A DNA stretch of 64,000 nucleotides from Herpetosiphonaceae bacterium (GTDB lineage Bacteria > Chloroflexota > Chloroflexia > Chloroflexales > Kallotenuaceae): NCBI GenBank assembly GCA_036374795.1, contig DASUTC010000003.1, positions 1 to 64,000 on the forward strand. The letters are read 5' to 3'. Positions 42,842-51,967 of this stretch are shown in pieces. The notes beneath the pieces were generated by a model, which did not search any database, had not been told where the DNA came from, and saw only the letters and a program-made list of their open reading frames with translations. The stretch's first letter is position 1, and every line of letters starts with the position of its first letter. The position numbers were made by a program, and so were the translations under genes.

Positions 42842-44698
42842 TTGGCTGCGGTAGCTCACAAGGCGATACCTGGCGCGGAGGTACGTACCCGCAGCGGACT
42901 GACCGCTCAGCGCTGGCTGGCGGTGCTGATCGTGGCGCTGCACGTAGCGCTGGCGCTGGTCTGGAGCGTGGTGGTGCCGCTCGGCGAAGGCCCCGACGAG
43001 CCAGCGCACATGCGCTACGCGCTCTTCGTGGCGCAGCGCGGCGGCCTGCCGGTGCAGCGCGCGGCTCCGGCGGAGAGCGACGTGCCCGGCGAGGGACACC
43101 AGCCGCCGCTGGCCTACTGGCTGCTTCAGCCGGTGGTTTCCTGGCTGCCGCAGGAAGAGCGGTTGCTGGAAGTCGGGGCCAATCCCAGGTCGCGGCTGAC
43201 GGGCGGGGACGAGCCGAGCCTGTATTTTCGCTCGACGCGCGACACATGGCCGTACCGGGGCGTCGCGCTGGCCTGGCACCTGGCGCGCGGCGTCTCGGCG
43301 GCGCTAGGCGGCGTCTCGGTCTGGCTGACGTACCTGACGGCGCGGCGCTGCTTTCCTGGTTGGCGCTGGCTGGCGCTGGGAGCGGCGGCGATCGTGGCCT
43401 TCAATCCGCAGTTCATCTTCGCGCACGCGCTAGTCTCGAACGATCCGCTGCTGATCGCGCTGGCGAGCGGGCTGGTCTACATCAGCATTGTGTTTGTGAC
43501 GGCGCGACCGGGTGATCAGGCCGATGCGCGGCGACGGATGGCCTGGACGATCGCGGCGGGCGTGGTGATTGGCCTGACGCTGATTACCAAGCAAAGCGCG
43601 CTGGCCTTCGCGCCGCTGCCGCTGCTGGCGCTGGCGCTGCGACGGGCCGGGATCGCGCGCTGGCTGCGTGACAGCGCGCTGGTGATGGGGCTGGCGGCGG
43701 CGCTAAGCGGCTGGTGGTACGCGCGCAACCAGCGGCTCTACGGCGACTGGCTGGGACTGGACTCGTTCCAGCAGACGTTCGCGCCCGGCGGGATCGGTGA
43801 GTTCACCTGGAAGGGCTGGACCGGCGGGCTGTGGGGCTTGCTGCGATCGAGCTGGGGCACCTTCGGCTGGCTGACGCTGCCGATGAACGATGGCGCGTAC
43901 TGGGCTTTTGCGGCATTCCTTGCGCTGGCCGGGATCGGGCTGGTGGCGAGCGCTGGCCGGGGCTGGTGGAGCGGACGCGCCGGGAGCGCGCTGCTGCTGA
44001 CGAGCGCCGCCGCGCTGGCATTCGCCTGGACGGTCGCTTTTGCGCGGGTAGCGGGCGCGGTTGCGTGGCAGGGCCGCTTTCTCTTCCCGGTGATTCCGGC
44101 GCTGGCGGTGCTGCTGGCGTGCGGCCTGGGCGCTGTCTTGCCGGGTCGTAGCGCGCTGTGGACGCTGATTGGCTTGCTGCTGGCGCTGGCAGTAGCGCTG
44201 CCGCGCGGCCTGATCGCTCCGGCCTATCCGTCGTATGTGCTGCCGCCGCAGCCTGCGCAGACCGGCAACATCTACGGACGCTTCGACCTTGGCTGGAAGC
44301 GCGGCGTGGAGCTACGCAACGTCGAGGTGCCGCGCGAGGTCTTTGCGGGCGATACGATCACCGTGACGCTGACATGGCACGCGCTTGAGCAGATGGAGCG
44401 ACCACGGACGGTCTTTCTGCACGTGGTCGACGATCGGGAGCAGATCGTCGCAGAGCGCAACGCGCAGCCGCTGGATGGCCTGTTTCCGATCAACGGCTGG
44501 GTGCGCGGCGATTGGATTCGCGATCCGAAAGCGATCGTGCTGGCGGGCGTAGTGCCTGGGACGTACCGGCTGGAGATCGGAATCTGGGACGAGACGACGG
44601 GGGAGCGGCTGGGCGTGTACGATCGCGACGGCGAGCTATTTGGCGATCGAGTCGACGCCGGGCCGATCGTTGTCAGGGAGCGACCGCCGGGGCGCTGA
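42842..44698 (+). CDS. GT39/PMT-like membrane glycosyltransferase between pheS and pheT
   Basis: 618 residues with about ten spans. The first luminal loop PLGEGPDEPAHMRYALFVAQ is the acidic motif typical of the PMT/GT39 and DUF2142 type. Spans include WLALGAAAIVAFNPQFIFAH and WTLIGLLLALAVALPRGLI. A C-terminal soluble domain (from NIYGRFDLGWKRGVEL, then TITVTLTWHALEQMERP and TVFLHVVDD) is a beta-sandwich common in Chloroflexi GT39 proteins. Begins at TTG on the base after the pheS stop codon. Function in protein or lipid glycosylation inferred only; no relation to tRNA charging. Confidence 0.8.
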   Translation: MAAVAHKAIPGAEVRTRSGLTAQRWLAVLIVALHVALALVWSVVVPLGEGPDEPAHMRYALFVAQRGGLPVQRAAPAESDVPGEGHQPPLAYWLLQPVVSWLPQEERLLEVGANPRSRLTGGDEPSLYFRSTRDTWPYRGVALAWHLARGVSAALGGVSVWLTYLTARRCFPGWRWLALGAAAIVAFNPQFIFAHALVSNDPLLIALASGLVYISIVFVTARPGDQADARRRMAWTIAAGVVIGLTLITKQSALAFAPLPLLALALRRAGIARWLRDSALVMGLAAALSGWWYARNQRLYGDWLGLDSFQQTFAPGGIGEFTWKGWTGGLWGLLRSSWGTFGWLTLPMNDGAYWAFAAFLALAGIGLVASAGRGWWSGRAGSALLLTSAAALAFAWTVAFARVAGAVAWQGRFLFPVIPALAVLLACGLGAVLPGRSALWTLIGLLLALAVALPRGLIAPAYPSYVLPPQPAQTGNIYGRFDLGWKRGVELRNVEVPREVFAGDTITVTLTWHALEQMERPRTVFLHVVDDREQIVAERNAQPLDGLFPINGWVRGDWIRDPKAIVLAGVVPGTYRLEIGIWDETTGERLGVYDRDGELFGDRVDAGPIVVRERPPGR

Positions 44699-44764
44699 TA
44701 CATAGATCATTTTCCTGAGCGTGCCGGGCGCGAGATCGCAGCGGCGCGCAACCAAGGAGGCTGT

Positions 44765-47284
44765 ATGCGTGTTCCTTTATCTTGGCTCAACGAGTATGTA
44801 GACATAACCATATCGCCGGAGGAGCTGGCCGAGCAGCTCACGCTGGCCGGTCTGGAGGTCGGATCGATCGATTATATCGGCGTGGAGGCCGCGCCCGGCT
44901 CGGCGTGGGCACCCGATCTGAGCGGCCCGACGCCGCCGGATCATATCCCGTGGGACCCTGAGCGCGTGGTGGTCGGCGAGCTGATCGAGGTGAGCCAGCA
45001 TCCCAACGCCGACCGGCTGACGGTGCCGGTGGTCGGCTACGGCGCCGGGCGGTCGATCGCGGTGGTGACGGGCGCGCCCAACATCAAGGTCGGGATGCGC
45101 GGGCAGAAGGTGGCGCTGGCGCTGTCGGGCGCGCGGCTGATCGACGGGCACAGCGACACGCCCAGGTGGGTGACGCTCAAGCCGACCAAGCTGCGCGGCG
45201 TGGCATCGGAGGGCATGGTCTGCTCCGAGCTTGAGCTGGGCCTCTCGGACGAGCACGAGGGCATTCTGTTCCTGCCCGACGACGCGCCGGTCGGCATGCC
45301 GCTGCGCGACTATATCGGCGACGTGGTGCTGGACATCGATCTGACGCCGAATCTTGCCCGCGCGCTGTCGATCGTCGGCGTGGCGCGCGAGGTAGCGGCG
45401 ATCACCGGGCAGCCGCTCAAGCTGCCCGATCCGCAGGTGGTAGCCGAAGGGCCGAGCGTCGATGGGCGCGTGCGCGTGACGGTCGAAGACTCGACGGATT
45501 GCCCACGCTTCACGGCTGGGCTGATCGAAGGCGTGACGATCAAGCCGTCGCCGTGGTGGATGCAGCAGCGGCTACGGCTGGCGGGGATGCGTCCGATCTC
45601 GAATATCGTGGACGTGTCGAACTACGTGATGCTTGAGTGGGGCCAGCCGACGCACGCCTTCGACGCCGACACGATTGTCGACCGACATCTGATCGTGCGG
45701 CGGGCCAGGCCGGGCGAGACGCTGCGGACGCTCGACAATCAGGATCGGAAGCTCTCGGCGGAGTATATTGTCGTGGCCGATCCGAGCGGTCCTGAGTCGC
45801 TGGCGGGCGTGATGGGCGGTGCCGAAACCGAGGTATCGGAGCGGACGCGCAACGTGCTGCTTGAAGGGGCTATCTGGAATCCGCCCGCGATTCGCCGCAC
45901 GGTGCAGGCGTTCAAGCTGCCAAGCGAGGCATCGCGGCGCTTCGAGCGCGGCGTCGATCCTGAGCTGCCGCCGCTGGTCCAGCGACGCGCCCTGGAGCTG
46001 CTGCGCCAGGTTGCAGGCGGCACGGTCGCGCAAGGGCTGGTGGATGTGTATCCCAGCCCGTGGCAGCCGCAGCGCATCGAGCTGACCAGCGCCGAGGTGC
46101 GGCGTCTGCTGGGGATCGAGCTGAGCGCGGCGCAGATCGCGGATCTGCTATCGGCGCTCGGCTTCGAGTGCGAGGTCGGCGTAGACAGCGTGCTGGTGCT
46201 GGTGCCGTCGTACCGCCTGGACGTGTCGATGACGGCGGATCTGGTCGAGGAGGTGGCGCGGATCTACGGCTACCACAAGCTGCCCGCGACGCGGATGGCC
46301 GACGAGCTGCCGCCGCAGTACATCGATGAGGTGCAGATCGGCGAGCGCCGCGTCAAGGATACGCTGGTCGCGTGTGGCTTGCAGGAGGCGATCACCTACT
46401 CGCTGACGAGCCTGGAAACCGTCGCGGCGTTTCAGGGCGACATGCCCGACGCGGCAGCCTTCCCGGCGCTGGAAAACCCGATCGCGCCTGAGCGCTCGGT
46501 GCTGCGCCGCGAGATTCTGCCGGAGCTGGCGCAGGCGCTCGCCAACAACCTGCGCGAGCGCTCGCGGGTGGCGCTCTTCGAGGTGGGCCGCGTCTTCGAG
46601 CCGCAGCCGGGAGCGCTTTTGCCCGCCGAGCCGCGCCGCCTGGCGCTGGTGATGGCCGGTCAGCGGGAGCCAAGCTCGTGGCACGCGGCCACGCCGCCGA
46701 CGATCGACTACTTCGATCTGAAGGGCGTGCTCGAAACGCTCCTGGTGCGGCTGGGCATCAGCGATCGGGTGACATGCGTGCCCGCCGACGATCCGCGCTT
46801 CCATCCGGGCCGCTCGGCCTATCTGGTGCGGTCGCAGAGCCAGGATGGAGCCGCGCCCGACCGGCTGGGCGTGCTGGGTGAGCTGCATCCCGATGTGCGC
46901 GACCGGCTGGCGCTGTCGGTGAGCCGGGCAGCCGCAGCCGAGCTTGATCTTGACGCGCTGCTGGCCCTGCGCACGCCGCCGCGCTACGAGGTGATCCACC
47001 GGCCTCCGGCGGTCTATCAGGACATCGCGGTGATCGCGCCGACCACGGTGGCGGCTGAGCAGGTACACGCTGTGATCCAGGCGGCGGCAGGCCCGCTGCT
47101 GGAGAGCGTCGGCCTCTTCGACGTGTACACGGGCGCGCCGATCCCTGAGGGCCAGCGCAGCCTCGCATTCCGTATGAGCTTCCGCGCCGCCGATCGCACG
47201 CTGTCGGATAGCGAGGTCAACAAGATCCGCGAGAAGATCATCCGGCGCTTGCAGAGCGAGCTGGGCGCGACCACGCGGGCGTAG
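44765..47284 (+). CDS. pheT: Phenylalanyl-tRNA synthetase beta subunit
   Basis: 839 residues, all domains present: B1 and tRNA-binding OB (about 1-210, VVGELIEVSQHPNADRLTVP), B3/B4 editing (about 225-410, GMRPISNIVDVSNYVMLEWG and DPSGPESLAGVMGGAETEVS), B5 (about 420-500), core-like B6/B7 (RRVKDTLVACGLQEAITYSL) and the C-terminal ferredoxin-fold anticodon domain (YEVIHRPPAVYQDIAVIAP). An insertion around residues 40-75 (GVEAAPGSAWAPDLSGPTPP) is slightly longer than usual. Expected to be read from the pheS promoter through the intervening gene. Confidence 0.97.
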   Translation: MRVPLSWLNEYVDITISPEELAEQLTLAGLEVGSIDYIGVEAAPGSAWAPDLSGPTPPDHIPWDPERVVVGELIEVSQHPNADRLTVPVVGYGAGRSIAVVTGAPNIKVGMRGQKVALALSGARLIDGHSDTPRWVTLKPTKLRGVASEGMVCSELELGLSDEHEGILFLPDDAPVGMPLRDYIGDVVLDIDLTPNLARALSIVGVAREVAAITGQPLKLPDPQVVAEGPSVDGRVRVTVEDSTDCPRFTAGLIEGVTIKPSPWWMQQRLRLAGMRPISNIVDVSNYVMLEWGQPTHAFDADTIVDRHLIVRRARPGETLRTLDNQDRKLSAEYIVVADPSGPESLAGVMGGAETEVSERTRNVLLEGAIWNPPAIRRTVQAFKLPSEASRRFERGVDPELPPLVQRRALELLRQVAGGTVAQGLVDVYPSPWQPQRIELTSAEVRRLLGIELSAAQIADLLSALGFECEVGVDSVLVLVPSYRLDVSMTADLVEEVARIYGYHKLPATRMADELPPQYIDEVQIGERRVKDTLVACGLQEAITYSLTSLETVAAFQGDMPDAAAFPALENPIAPERSVLRREILPELAQALANNLRERSRVALFEVGRVFEPQPGALLPAEPRRLALVMAGQREPSSWHAATPPTIDYFDLKGVLETLLVRLGISDRVTCVPADDPRFHPGRSAYLVRSQSQDGAAPDRLGVLGELHPDVRDRLALSVSRAAAAELDLDALLALRTPPRYEVIHRPPAVYQDIAVIAPTTVAAEQVHAVIQAAAGPLLESVGLFDVYTGAPIPEGQRSLAFRMSFRAADRTLSDSEVNKIREKIIRRLQSELGATTRA

Positions 47285-47312
47285 CACAGCCGAGGGCGAT
47301 CAGCACAAACAG

Positions 47313-47339
47313 CGACCCGCCGGGTTTTCCGGCGGGTCG
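47313..47339. terminator. 11-bp hairpin downstream of pheT
   Basis: CGACCCGCCGG and its exact complement enclose GTTTT. It lies between pheT and a convergent beta-propeller gene, so it likely serves both. Confidence 0.8.
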
Positions 47340-47363
47340 TTGACGCTGCGTTGCCTCGGCGGG

Positions 47364-48650
47364 CTATGGCCTGATGATCGGCAGCCAGGCGCGTTTTTCC
47401 TTGGCCGGCGGCTGGGGCGTGGTGGCGACGATGATACTGATGTTGTTGCTCAGCGCGTTGGCGGTGACAATAAAATCAGTGCCATGTGCGATAGCGATTC
47501 CCTCAGGGCTGTCGGCGTTTGGCTGGCCTGAGCGGTTGAGCGAGACGAGCGTCTCAAACTGGAGCTTGTCGGTGCCGTTCGGATCAAGCTGGAACACGGC
47601 GACGGCGTCGCTGGCCTCAAGCGTGACGAAGGCGCGGAGCTGCCCGCCAACGGTGCCGATCGCGATCATCTCAGGCGTCGATCCGGTGGGAAGCGCACTC
47701 TCGCTTGTCTCCACGAGCGACAGACTCGGACCAGTATCGTTGACTCTGAACACGTTGACGCGATGGTTGCCTTCGTTCGCAGTGAGGACGTACTGATTGT
47801 CCGGCGTGACGGCGAGGCCATCGGGCCGAAAGCTAGAGCTTGAGGGCACATCGACGGTGGTTGCCGTTGAGTTGCTGAGCGGCGAACCAATATCGACGAT
47901 GACCATATCACCGCTGGTTTCGAGCGTGACGAAGGCCCGCGCGTTGTTGGGGCTGATCGCCACGGCCTCTGGGTCTGGCGTGGGCGCATTCTCCACGGTC
48001 AGGGTTTTCGCGACGCTGCCGGTGGCGTTTCCGGTCGGGTCCAGATCGACGATCGAGATGCTGCCGGAGCTGGCGATACCGATCGATCCCTCGTTGGCAA
48101 CAACCGCGAACTCGCCGTTAGCGGCAATATCGACCGATTCGGGATGGATACCCAACGTCAGCACGGGATCGGTGACAAGGCTCATGGCACCATTCGGGCC
48201 GATGTTGACGAACACGCCCAGGCCGGGAGCCTCGGTGTCGGTATTGGCGGGCGCTCCGCCCTCGCGGATCGTGATCAGCGCAAACCGGCCCGTGGGATGC
48301 ACCGCGACGCTGGTCGGCAGCGGGTTGGTCAGCCCGCGCCCGGTCACGGCGGCGTCAAGATCGAGCTGGTTGACCACGATGCCGGTAGCCGGGCTGATCG
48401 TGGCGATATATAGGCGGCGCTCGCTGGTATCGCGCGAGCCGACGACGACCGCGTACTTGTTGTCGGGCGTAATGTCGATGATCTCGCTGCCGTCGATGTC
48501 GCCGTTCGAGCCGCTGGCGGGCGAGTTATAAACCGTATAGGTGGTTGCCGCGAGGATGTGCGCTACTGGTAAGGCCGACAGAACGACCGCGATTAACGGA
48601 ACGATACTGCACGCTGTAAGCCATCGGATGATTGACCGGCGCTCAGTCAT
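47364..48650 (-). CDS. Secreted LVIVD/YVTN-type beta-propeller protein
   Basis: About 428 residues. Signal: MTERRSIIRWLTACSIVPLI then VVLSALPVAHILAA. Mature repeats such as TPDNKYAVVVGSRDTSERRL, TSVAVHPTGRFALITIREGG, PEAVAISPNNARAFVTLETS, PDGLAVTPDNQYVLTANEGN and the final SPEGIAIAHGTDFIVTANAL are seven-bladed-type beta-propeller strands. The chosen start has GGAG seven bases upstream; the ATG five codons earlier overlaps that site. Partner and substrate unknown. The last residues AWLPIIRP are typical of secreted Chloroflexi proteins. Confidence 0.78.
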   Translation of the reverse strand: MTERRSIIRWLTACSIVPLIAVVLSALPVAHILAATTYTVYNSPASGSNGDIDGSEIIDITPDNKYAVVVGSRDTSERRLYIATISPATGIVVNQLDLDAAVTGRGLTNPLPTSVAVHPTGRFALITIREGGAPANTDTEAPGLGVFVNIGPNGAMSLVTDPVLTLGIHPESVDIAANGEFAVVANEGSIGIASSGSISIVDLDPTGNATGSVAKTLTVENAPTPDPEAVAISPNNARAFVTLETSGDMVIVDIGSPLSNSTATTVDVPSSSSFRPDGLAVTPDNQYVLTANEGNHRVNVFRVNDTGPSLSLVETSESALPTGSTPEMIAIGTVGGQLRAFVTLEASDAVAVFQLDPNGTDKLQFETLVSLNRSGQPNADSPEGIAIAHGTDFIVTANALSNNISIIVATTPQPPAKEKRAWLPIIRP

Positions 48651-49079
48651 TAGGATTCTCCTCATCCCTTTTTCAAACTCTGCATGTCTCGGACCGCGCT
48701 AAGACAAGGTACTCACCAATCGTGTGTGGTCAACGAAGCGAACTGCGTCGATAAACGATCTGCTCCTTTCTAGGCGGTGGCTCGTGCAGAATCACGGCGC
48801 ATGTTCTGGAAACAGCGTGCGAGATCCTGCATCAGAAAGGGGAATTGTTTGGGGAACGCCCCCAAACCCCCGGCCTGTCGGCGCACGAGCGATCGGTCAC
48901 GTCGCAGCATCGACTGGGGATAGACGAACCTCCTCAGGCTGCGGTGCCGGAGTAGCAGCTTGCAGTACTCCGGTCCTGGTTCGATGCAGGACGTTCACTC
49001 TTCTATAACGCGCGGATAGTCCTAAAAGTTATCCTGGGTTCTCAAATTGTTTTGACATGCGTCGAAGTCTGGCCGCGGG
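48651..49079. repeat. 429-base intergenic region with element copy B
   Basis: Holds dispersed 3'-end element copy B at 48784-48887 (starts GTGCAGAATCACGG, core TTTGGGGAACGCCCCCAAA, ends GGCCTGTCGGCGCACG). Downstream is a CCGGAGTA/TACTCCGG stem at 48947-48973. No gene is supported. The CCTGTCGG end faces the minus-strand phytase 3' end, as in the other copies. Confidence 0.75.
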
Positions 49080-50789
49080 CTACGGCTCTCCCCTGGCCCA
49101 GGGCACGAACGTACGATAGAGCGGCGTGCTGCCCAGCGTCACCACCAGCTGCGGCGGGGCGCTGCCCTCGCGTGACGAGAGCGTCAATCCATCGCTGCTA
49201 TTGCTCGCCAGCACGAAGCTGTAGGTGCCGTTGCTGCTGACAACGGGCGCGACATTGTAGTCGACCCAGGTGTTGGCGCTGACCGCGCCGCGATCGTCGA
49301 GCGCGCTGCTTGAGTAGCTGATGCGCGTGTTCCAGGTTATGCCGGTTTCGGACCAGGCATTGGCGCTGGTGTGGACACTCGGCCCGTTGATCGTGCTCGT
49401 CGTCGCGTAGATCCGCAGCTTCGCGCTGGTGATCGGATGGATGATGCCCGCGACGGTGAAGCGCAGGTAGCTTTGCACGGCAGTAGTGCTGGAGCCGTCG
49501 GTCCGAAGCTGCGGCGCGGTGCCGTAATTGGCGTTGGGATTCGCCTGCTCGACGCGCGTATCGGCCTCGGCGGTAAAGGTGCGCGTGTTCGGCGGCGGCG
49601 ATGGGCTGGGCGATGGGCTGGGCGATGGATCTGGCGCGCCGACTCTCCGTGGGTCCCACGCGGTATCGATCGTCAGACTGGGACTGAAAGCGTTGGCGAT
49701 CGTCTGCCAGGGCACCAGCTTGAAGTTCTGGAAATTCTGGCTGTTAACCATGTTCGAGCCGTCCTGCGCGACAAAGACGCCCTGCGGAAAGCGCGGGCCG
49801 AGATTGACGTTGCTGACATCGATTCCATCGGTGCTTTGCACGGCGTCGATGCCGTTGCCCGCGCTGATCACGAAGGTATCGAGATAGGCGTTGTCTGCCT
49901 CGCGGCGGTAGACCAGATAGGAGTGCGTGCCCTGGCCCGACACGATCAGGTAGCCGGTACGCGCGCTGGTGTAATAGAGCGTCAGGCCCTCGACATCGGC
50001 GCTCAAGCCCGTCTCTGAGCTGGTTGAGTCGACCAGCACGCGCGCCGCCGGATCGTCGCCGGGCTCCGCGCCGTAGCGCCAGATGCCGACATCCTCCTCA
50101 GAGATGTAGAGCCGCGCCAGCTCGTCGTCGGCGACGCAGCCCTCGCTGGAAGAGCCCAGGCTGAAGCTGCGCACGCGCCGGGCGTCGACTTTGCCCGCGC
50201 CGTTGTCGAAAAGCTCCCACTGCTCAACGGTGCCCGTCGATGAGGTGAGAAAAACGTAATACTTGCCGCTCAAGGGGCTATGATACATGCAGGTGCCGTA
50301 CGCAGTCATGCCCGGCGTGATCGTGCGGGCGGCGATCGGCTCAAGCAGGCGCGTGGCGGGATCGACGCGATAGATCGCGATGCTGTTGTTGGTGCGGTTT
50401 GTGGCTGTCGCCAGCGCCACAGATCCGCCGTCGAGCGGGAAGTTATAGCGCAGATCGACATTGTTCATGTTGCCGTCGGCGCGATACTGAAGCTCCTGTC
50501 CGGCGAGGCTATACACCGCCAGGCCGCCCTGCTTGTCGGTGCCGATGATCGTGCTCTCGGCGGTGTTGGTAGGATGAATCCAGATCGCGGGATCGTCGGC
50601 GGAGTCGCCGGTATGCGGCATAGGCTGCGTTTCAACTGTTGGCACGATCGAGCCGACAGCGGCGGTAGCCTGTGGCTGCGGATGCGCGGAGAGCGTGCCG
50701 ATGCCGATGAAGAGAAGCATGGTGATCAGAATCAACGGCGTGCTGCGATGTGGGCGGCGCAGGTCGAGCCTGCTACGTTGGTTCAACAT
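49080..50789 (-). CDS. Beta-propeller phytase with a C-terminal DNRLRE-type domain
   Basis: 569 residues. Signal near LILITMLLFIGIGTLSAH. The phytase domain (about 50-365) shows the hallmark DSADDPAIWIHPTN, VDLRYNFPL, CVADDELARLYISEEDVGIW and ADVEGLTLYYTS; Asp and Glu residues in these loops bind calcium and phytate. After a Ser-Pro linker a domain starting TFTAEADTRVEQANPNANYG, with LRTDGSSTTAVQSYLRF, is a carbohydrate-binding/disaggregatase-like (DNRLRE) module. It releases phosphate from phytate outside the cell; the second module may attach it to a surface. No Pho genes nearby. Confidence 0.9.
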   Translation of the reverse strand: MLNQRSRLDLRRPHRSTPLILITMLLFIGIGTLSAHPQPQATAAVGSIVPTVETQPMPHTGDSADDPAIWIHPTNTAESTIIGTDKQGGLAVYSLAGQELQYRADGNMNNVDLRYNFPLDGGSVALATATNRTNNSIAIYRVDPATRLLEPIAARTITPGMTAYGTCMYHSPLSGKYYVFLTSSTGTVEQWELFDNGAGKVDARRVRSFSLGSSSEGCVADDELARLYISEEDVGIWRYGAEPGDDPAARVLVDSTSSETGLSADVEGLTLYYTSARTGYLIVSGQGTHSYLVYRREADNAYLDTFVISAGNGIDAVQSTDGIDVSNVNLGPRFPQGVFVAQDGSNMVNSQNFQNFKLVPWQTIANAFSPSLTIDTAWDPRRVGAPDPSPSPSPSPSPPPNTRTFTAEADTRVEQANPNANYGTAPQLRTDGSSTTAVQSYLRFTVAGIIHPITSAKLRIYATTSTINGPSVHTSANAWSETGITWNTRISYSSSALDDRGAVSANTWVDYNVAPVVSSNGTYSFVLASNSSDGLTLSSREGSAPPQLVVTLGSTPLYRTFVPWARGEP

Positions 50790-51136
50790 GTTACTTGAGT
50801 TCCGTCCTTTACCGTTGTCTTGAGCCCGTTGGTACCTCGTTAAACGCGGGTGAGTGTGGAGAAGTTATGCCGAGCGCGCTGTAGCACTTAAAATGCCACC
50901 GCGACGCTGCTGAAGCGTCGCGGCGGTGCGATTGTGCCAGGTTGTCGTGGGCTACACGAGTTCCAAGTTCCAAGTTCCAAGCTCCGAGTTGCGGCCCTCA
51001 CCCCGGCCCTGCGGGGCCACCCTCTCTCCCATTGCATAGGCGAGGGGGAAGCTGGTTCTCGGTTCTTGGCTCTTCGTTCTCGGTTCTCCTTTGTTCCCTT
51101 GTTCCTTTGTTCCCTTGTTCTCCGTCCTGACGGCTA
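50790..51136. repeat. 347-base intergenic region with hairpin and modular repeat
   Basis: Contains a 10-bp stem at 50899-50923 (CCGCGACGCT / AGCGTCGCGG) followed on the minus strand by CATTTTAAG, a likely end of the polysaccharide operon. From 50945 to 51130 is a modular repeat: GAGTTCCAAGTTCCAAGTTC, a CCCTCACCCC...CCTCTCTCCC block, GCGAGGGGGAAG, then CGGTTCTTGG and TTTGTTCCCTTGTTCC units. No gene is supported. Confidence 0.7.
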
Positions 51137-51937
51137 CTAGCCGAGCACGCTCCACGCGCCGGGCGCGATGCCATTCATCGCGGCGTGCTCTCGCACAGCG
51201 GTGAGGGCGGCGGTCGCGTCGCTCTGCTCGATCGGCTGGAGCTTGGGCGCGACGCCGCGCCACGTCAGGCAGCGCAGCAGCGTAACGATCGCCTTGAATC
51301 CGTCGCTCTTCTTGATCTTCTTGCCTTCCTCGTAGGTCCGGCCCATGTACGAGATCGGCACCTCGTAGATGCGATAGCCAAGCTTCAGCACCTTGGCCGA
51401 GATCTCCGGCTCGATGCGAAAGTCGTTGCTCTGCAAGTGCAGGCTGCGCATAATATCGGTGCGCATCACCTTGTAGCACGTTTCCATGTCGGAGATCCAC
51501 GAGTTGTACAGAAAATTGGTCAGCATCGTCAAAAACTTGTTGCCGATCGCGTTCCAGAAGTACATACCCGTATGACGGCCCATGAAGCGCGAGCCAAAGA
51601 CGACATCGACCTTGCCCGCGATAATGGGCCGCACCAGCTCGTAGTAGTCGTTGGGATCGTACTCAAGGTCGGCATCCTGAATGATCACGATCTCGCCCTG
51701 GGCCGCGGCCAGTCCGGTACGAATCGCCTCGCCTTTGCCACGGTTGCGCGGCTGGCGGATCACCCGCACCAGCGGATCGCTCGCCGCGATCTCGCGCAAA
51801 ATATCGGGCGTGCGATCCCGCGAGTGATCGTCGACGACAATGATCTCTTTGTCCAGCCGAACGTCTCGCACCTGATCAAGAATCTCGCGGATCGTGCGCT
51901 CCTCGTTATAGCATGGCACAATCACCGATAACAACAT
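51137..51937 (-). CDS. GT2 glycosyltransferase, DPM1/dolichyl-phosphate-type
   Basis: 266 residues. MLLSVIVPCYNEERTIREIL, DKEIIVVDDHSRDRTPDIL, then QDADLEYDPNDYYELVRPI (DxD-like nucleotide site) and VFGSRFMGRHTGMYFWNA are typical of soluble GT2 enzymes of the dolichyl/polyprenyl-phosphate-mannose synthase group. EVPISYMGRTYEEGKKIKK is also characteristic. It may make a lipid-linked sugar for the GT39-type membrane protein at the right edge. Last gene of the minus-strand cluster. Confidence 0.88.
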   Translation of the reverse strand: MLLSVIVPCYNEERTIREILDQVRDVRLDKEIIVVDDHSRDRTPDILREIAASDPLVRVIRQPRNRGKGEAIRTGLAAAQGEIVIIQDADLEYDPNDYYELVRPIIAGKVDVVFGSRFMGRHTGMYFWNAIGNKFLTMLTNFLYNSWISDMETCYKVMRTDIMRSLHLQSNDFRIEPEISAKVLKLGYRIYEVPISYMGRTYEEGKKIKKSDGFKAIVTLLRCLTWRGVAPKLQPIEQSDATAALTAVREHAAMNGIAPGAWSVLG

Positions 51938-51967
51938 CTCTATCCTCCTAATGTATCATCTTTGTGT

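Noticed and set aside
46148-47287. Antisense open frame over pheT
   Set aside because: Same antisense pattern; pheT is complete.
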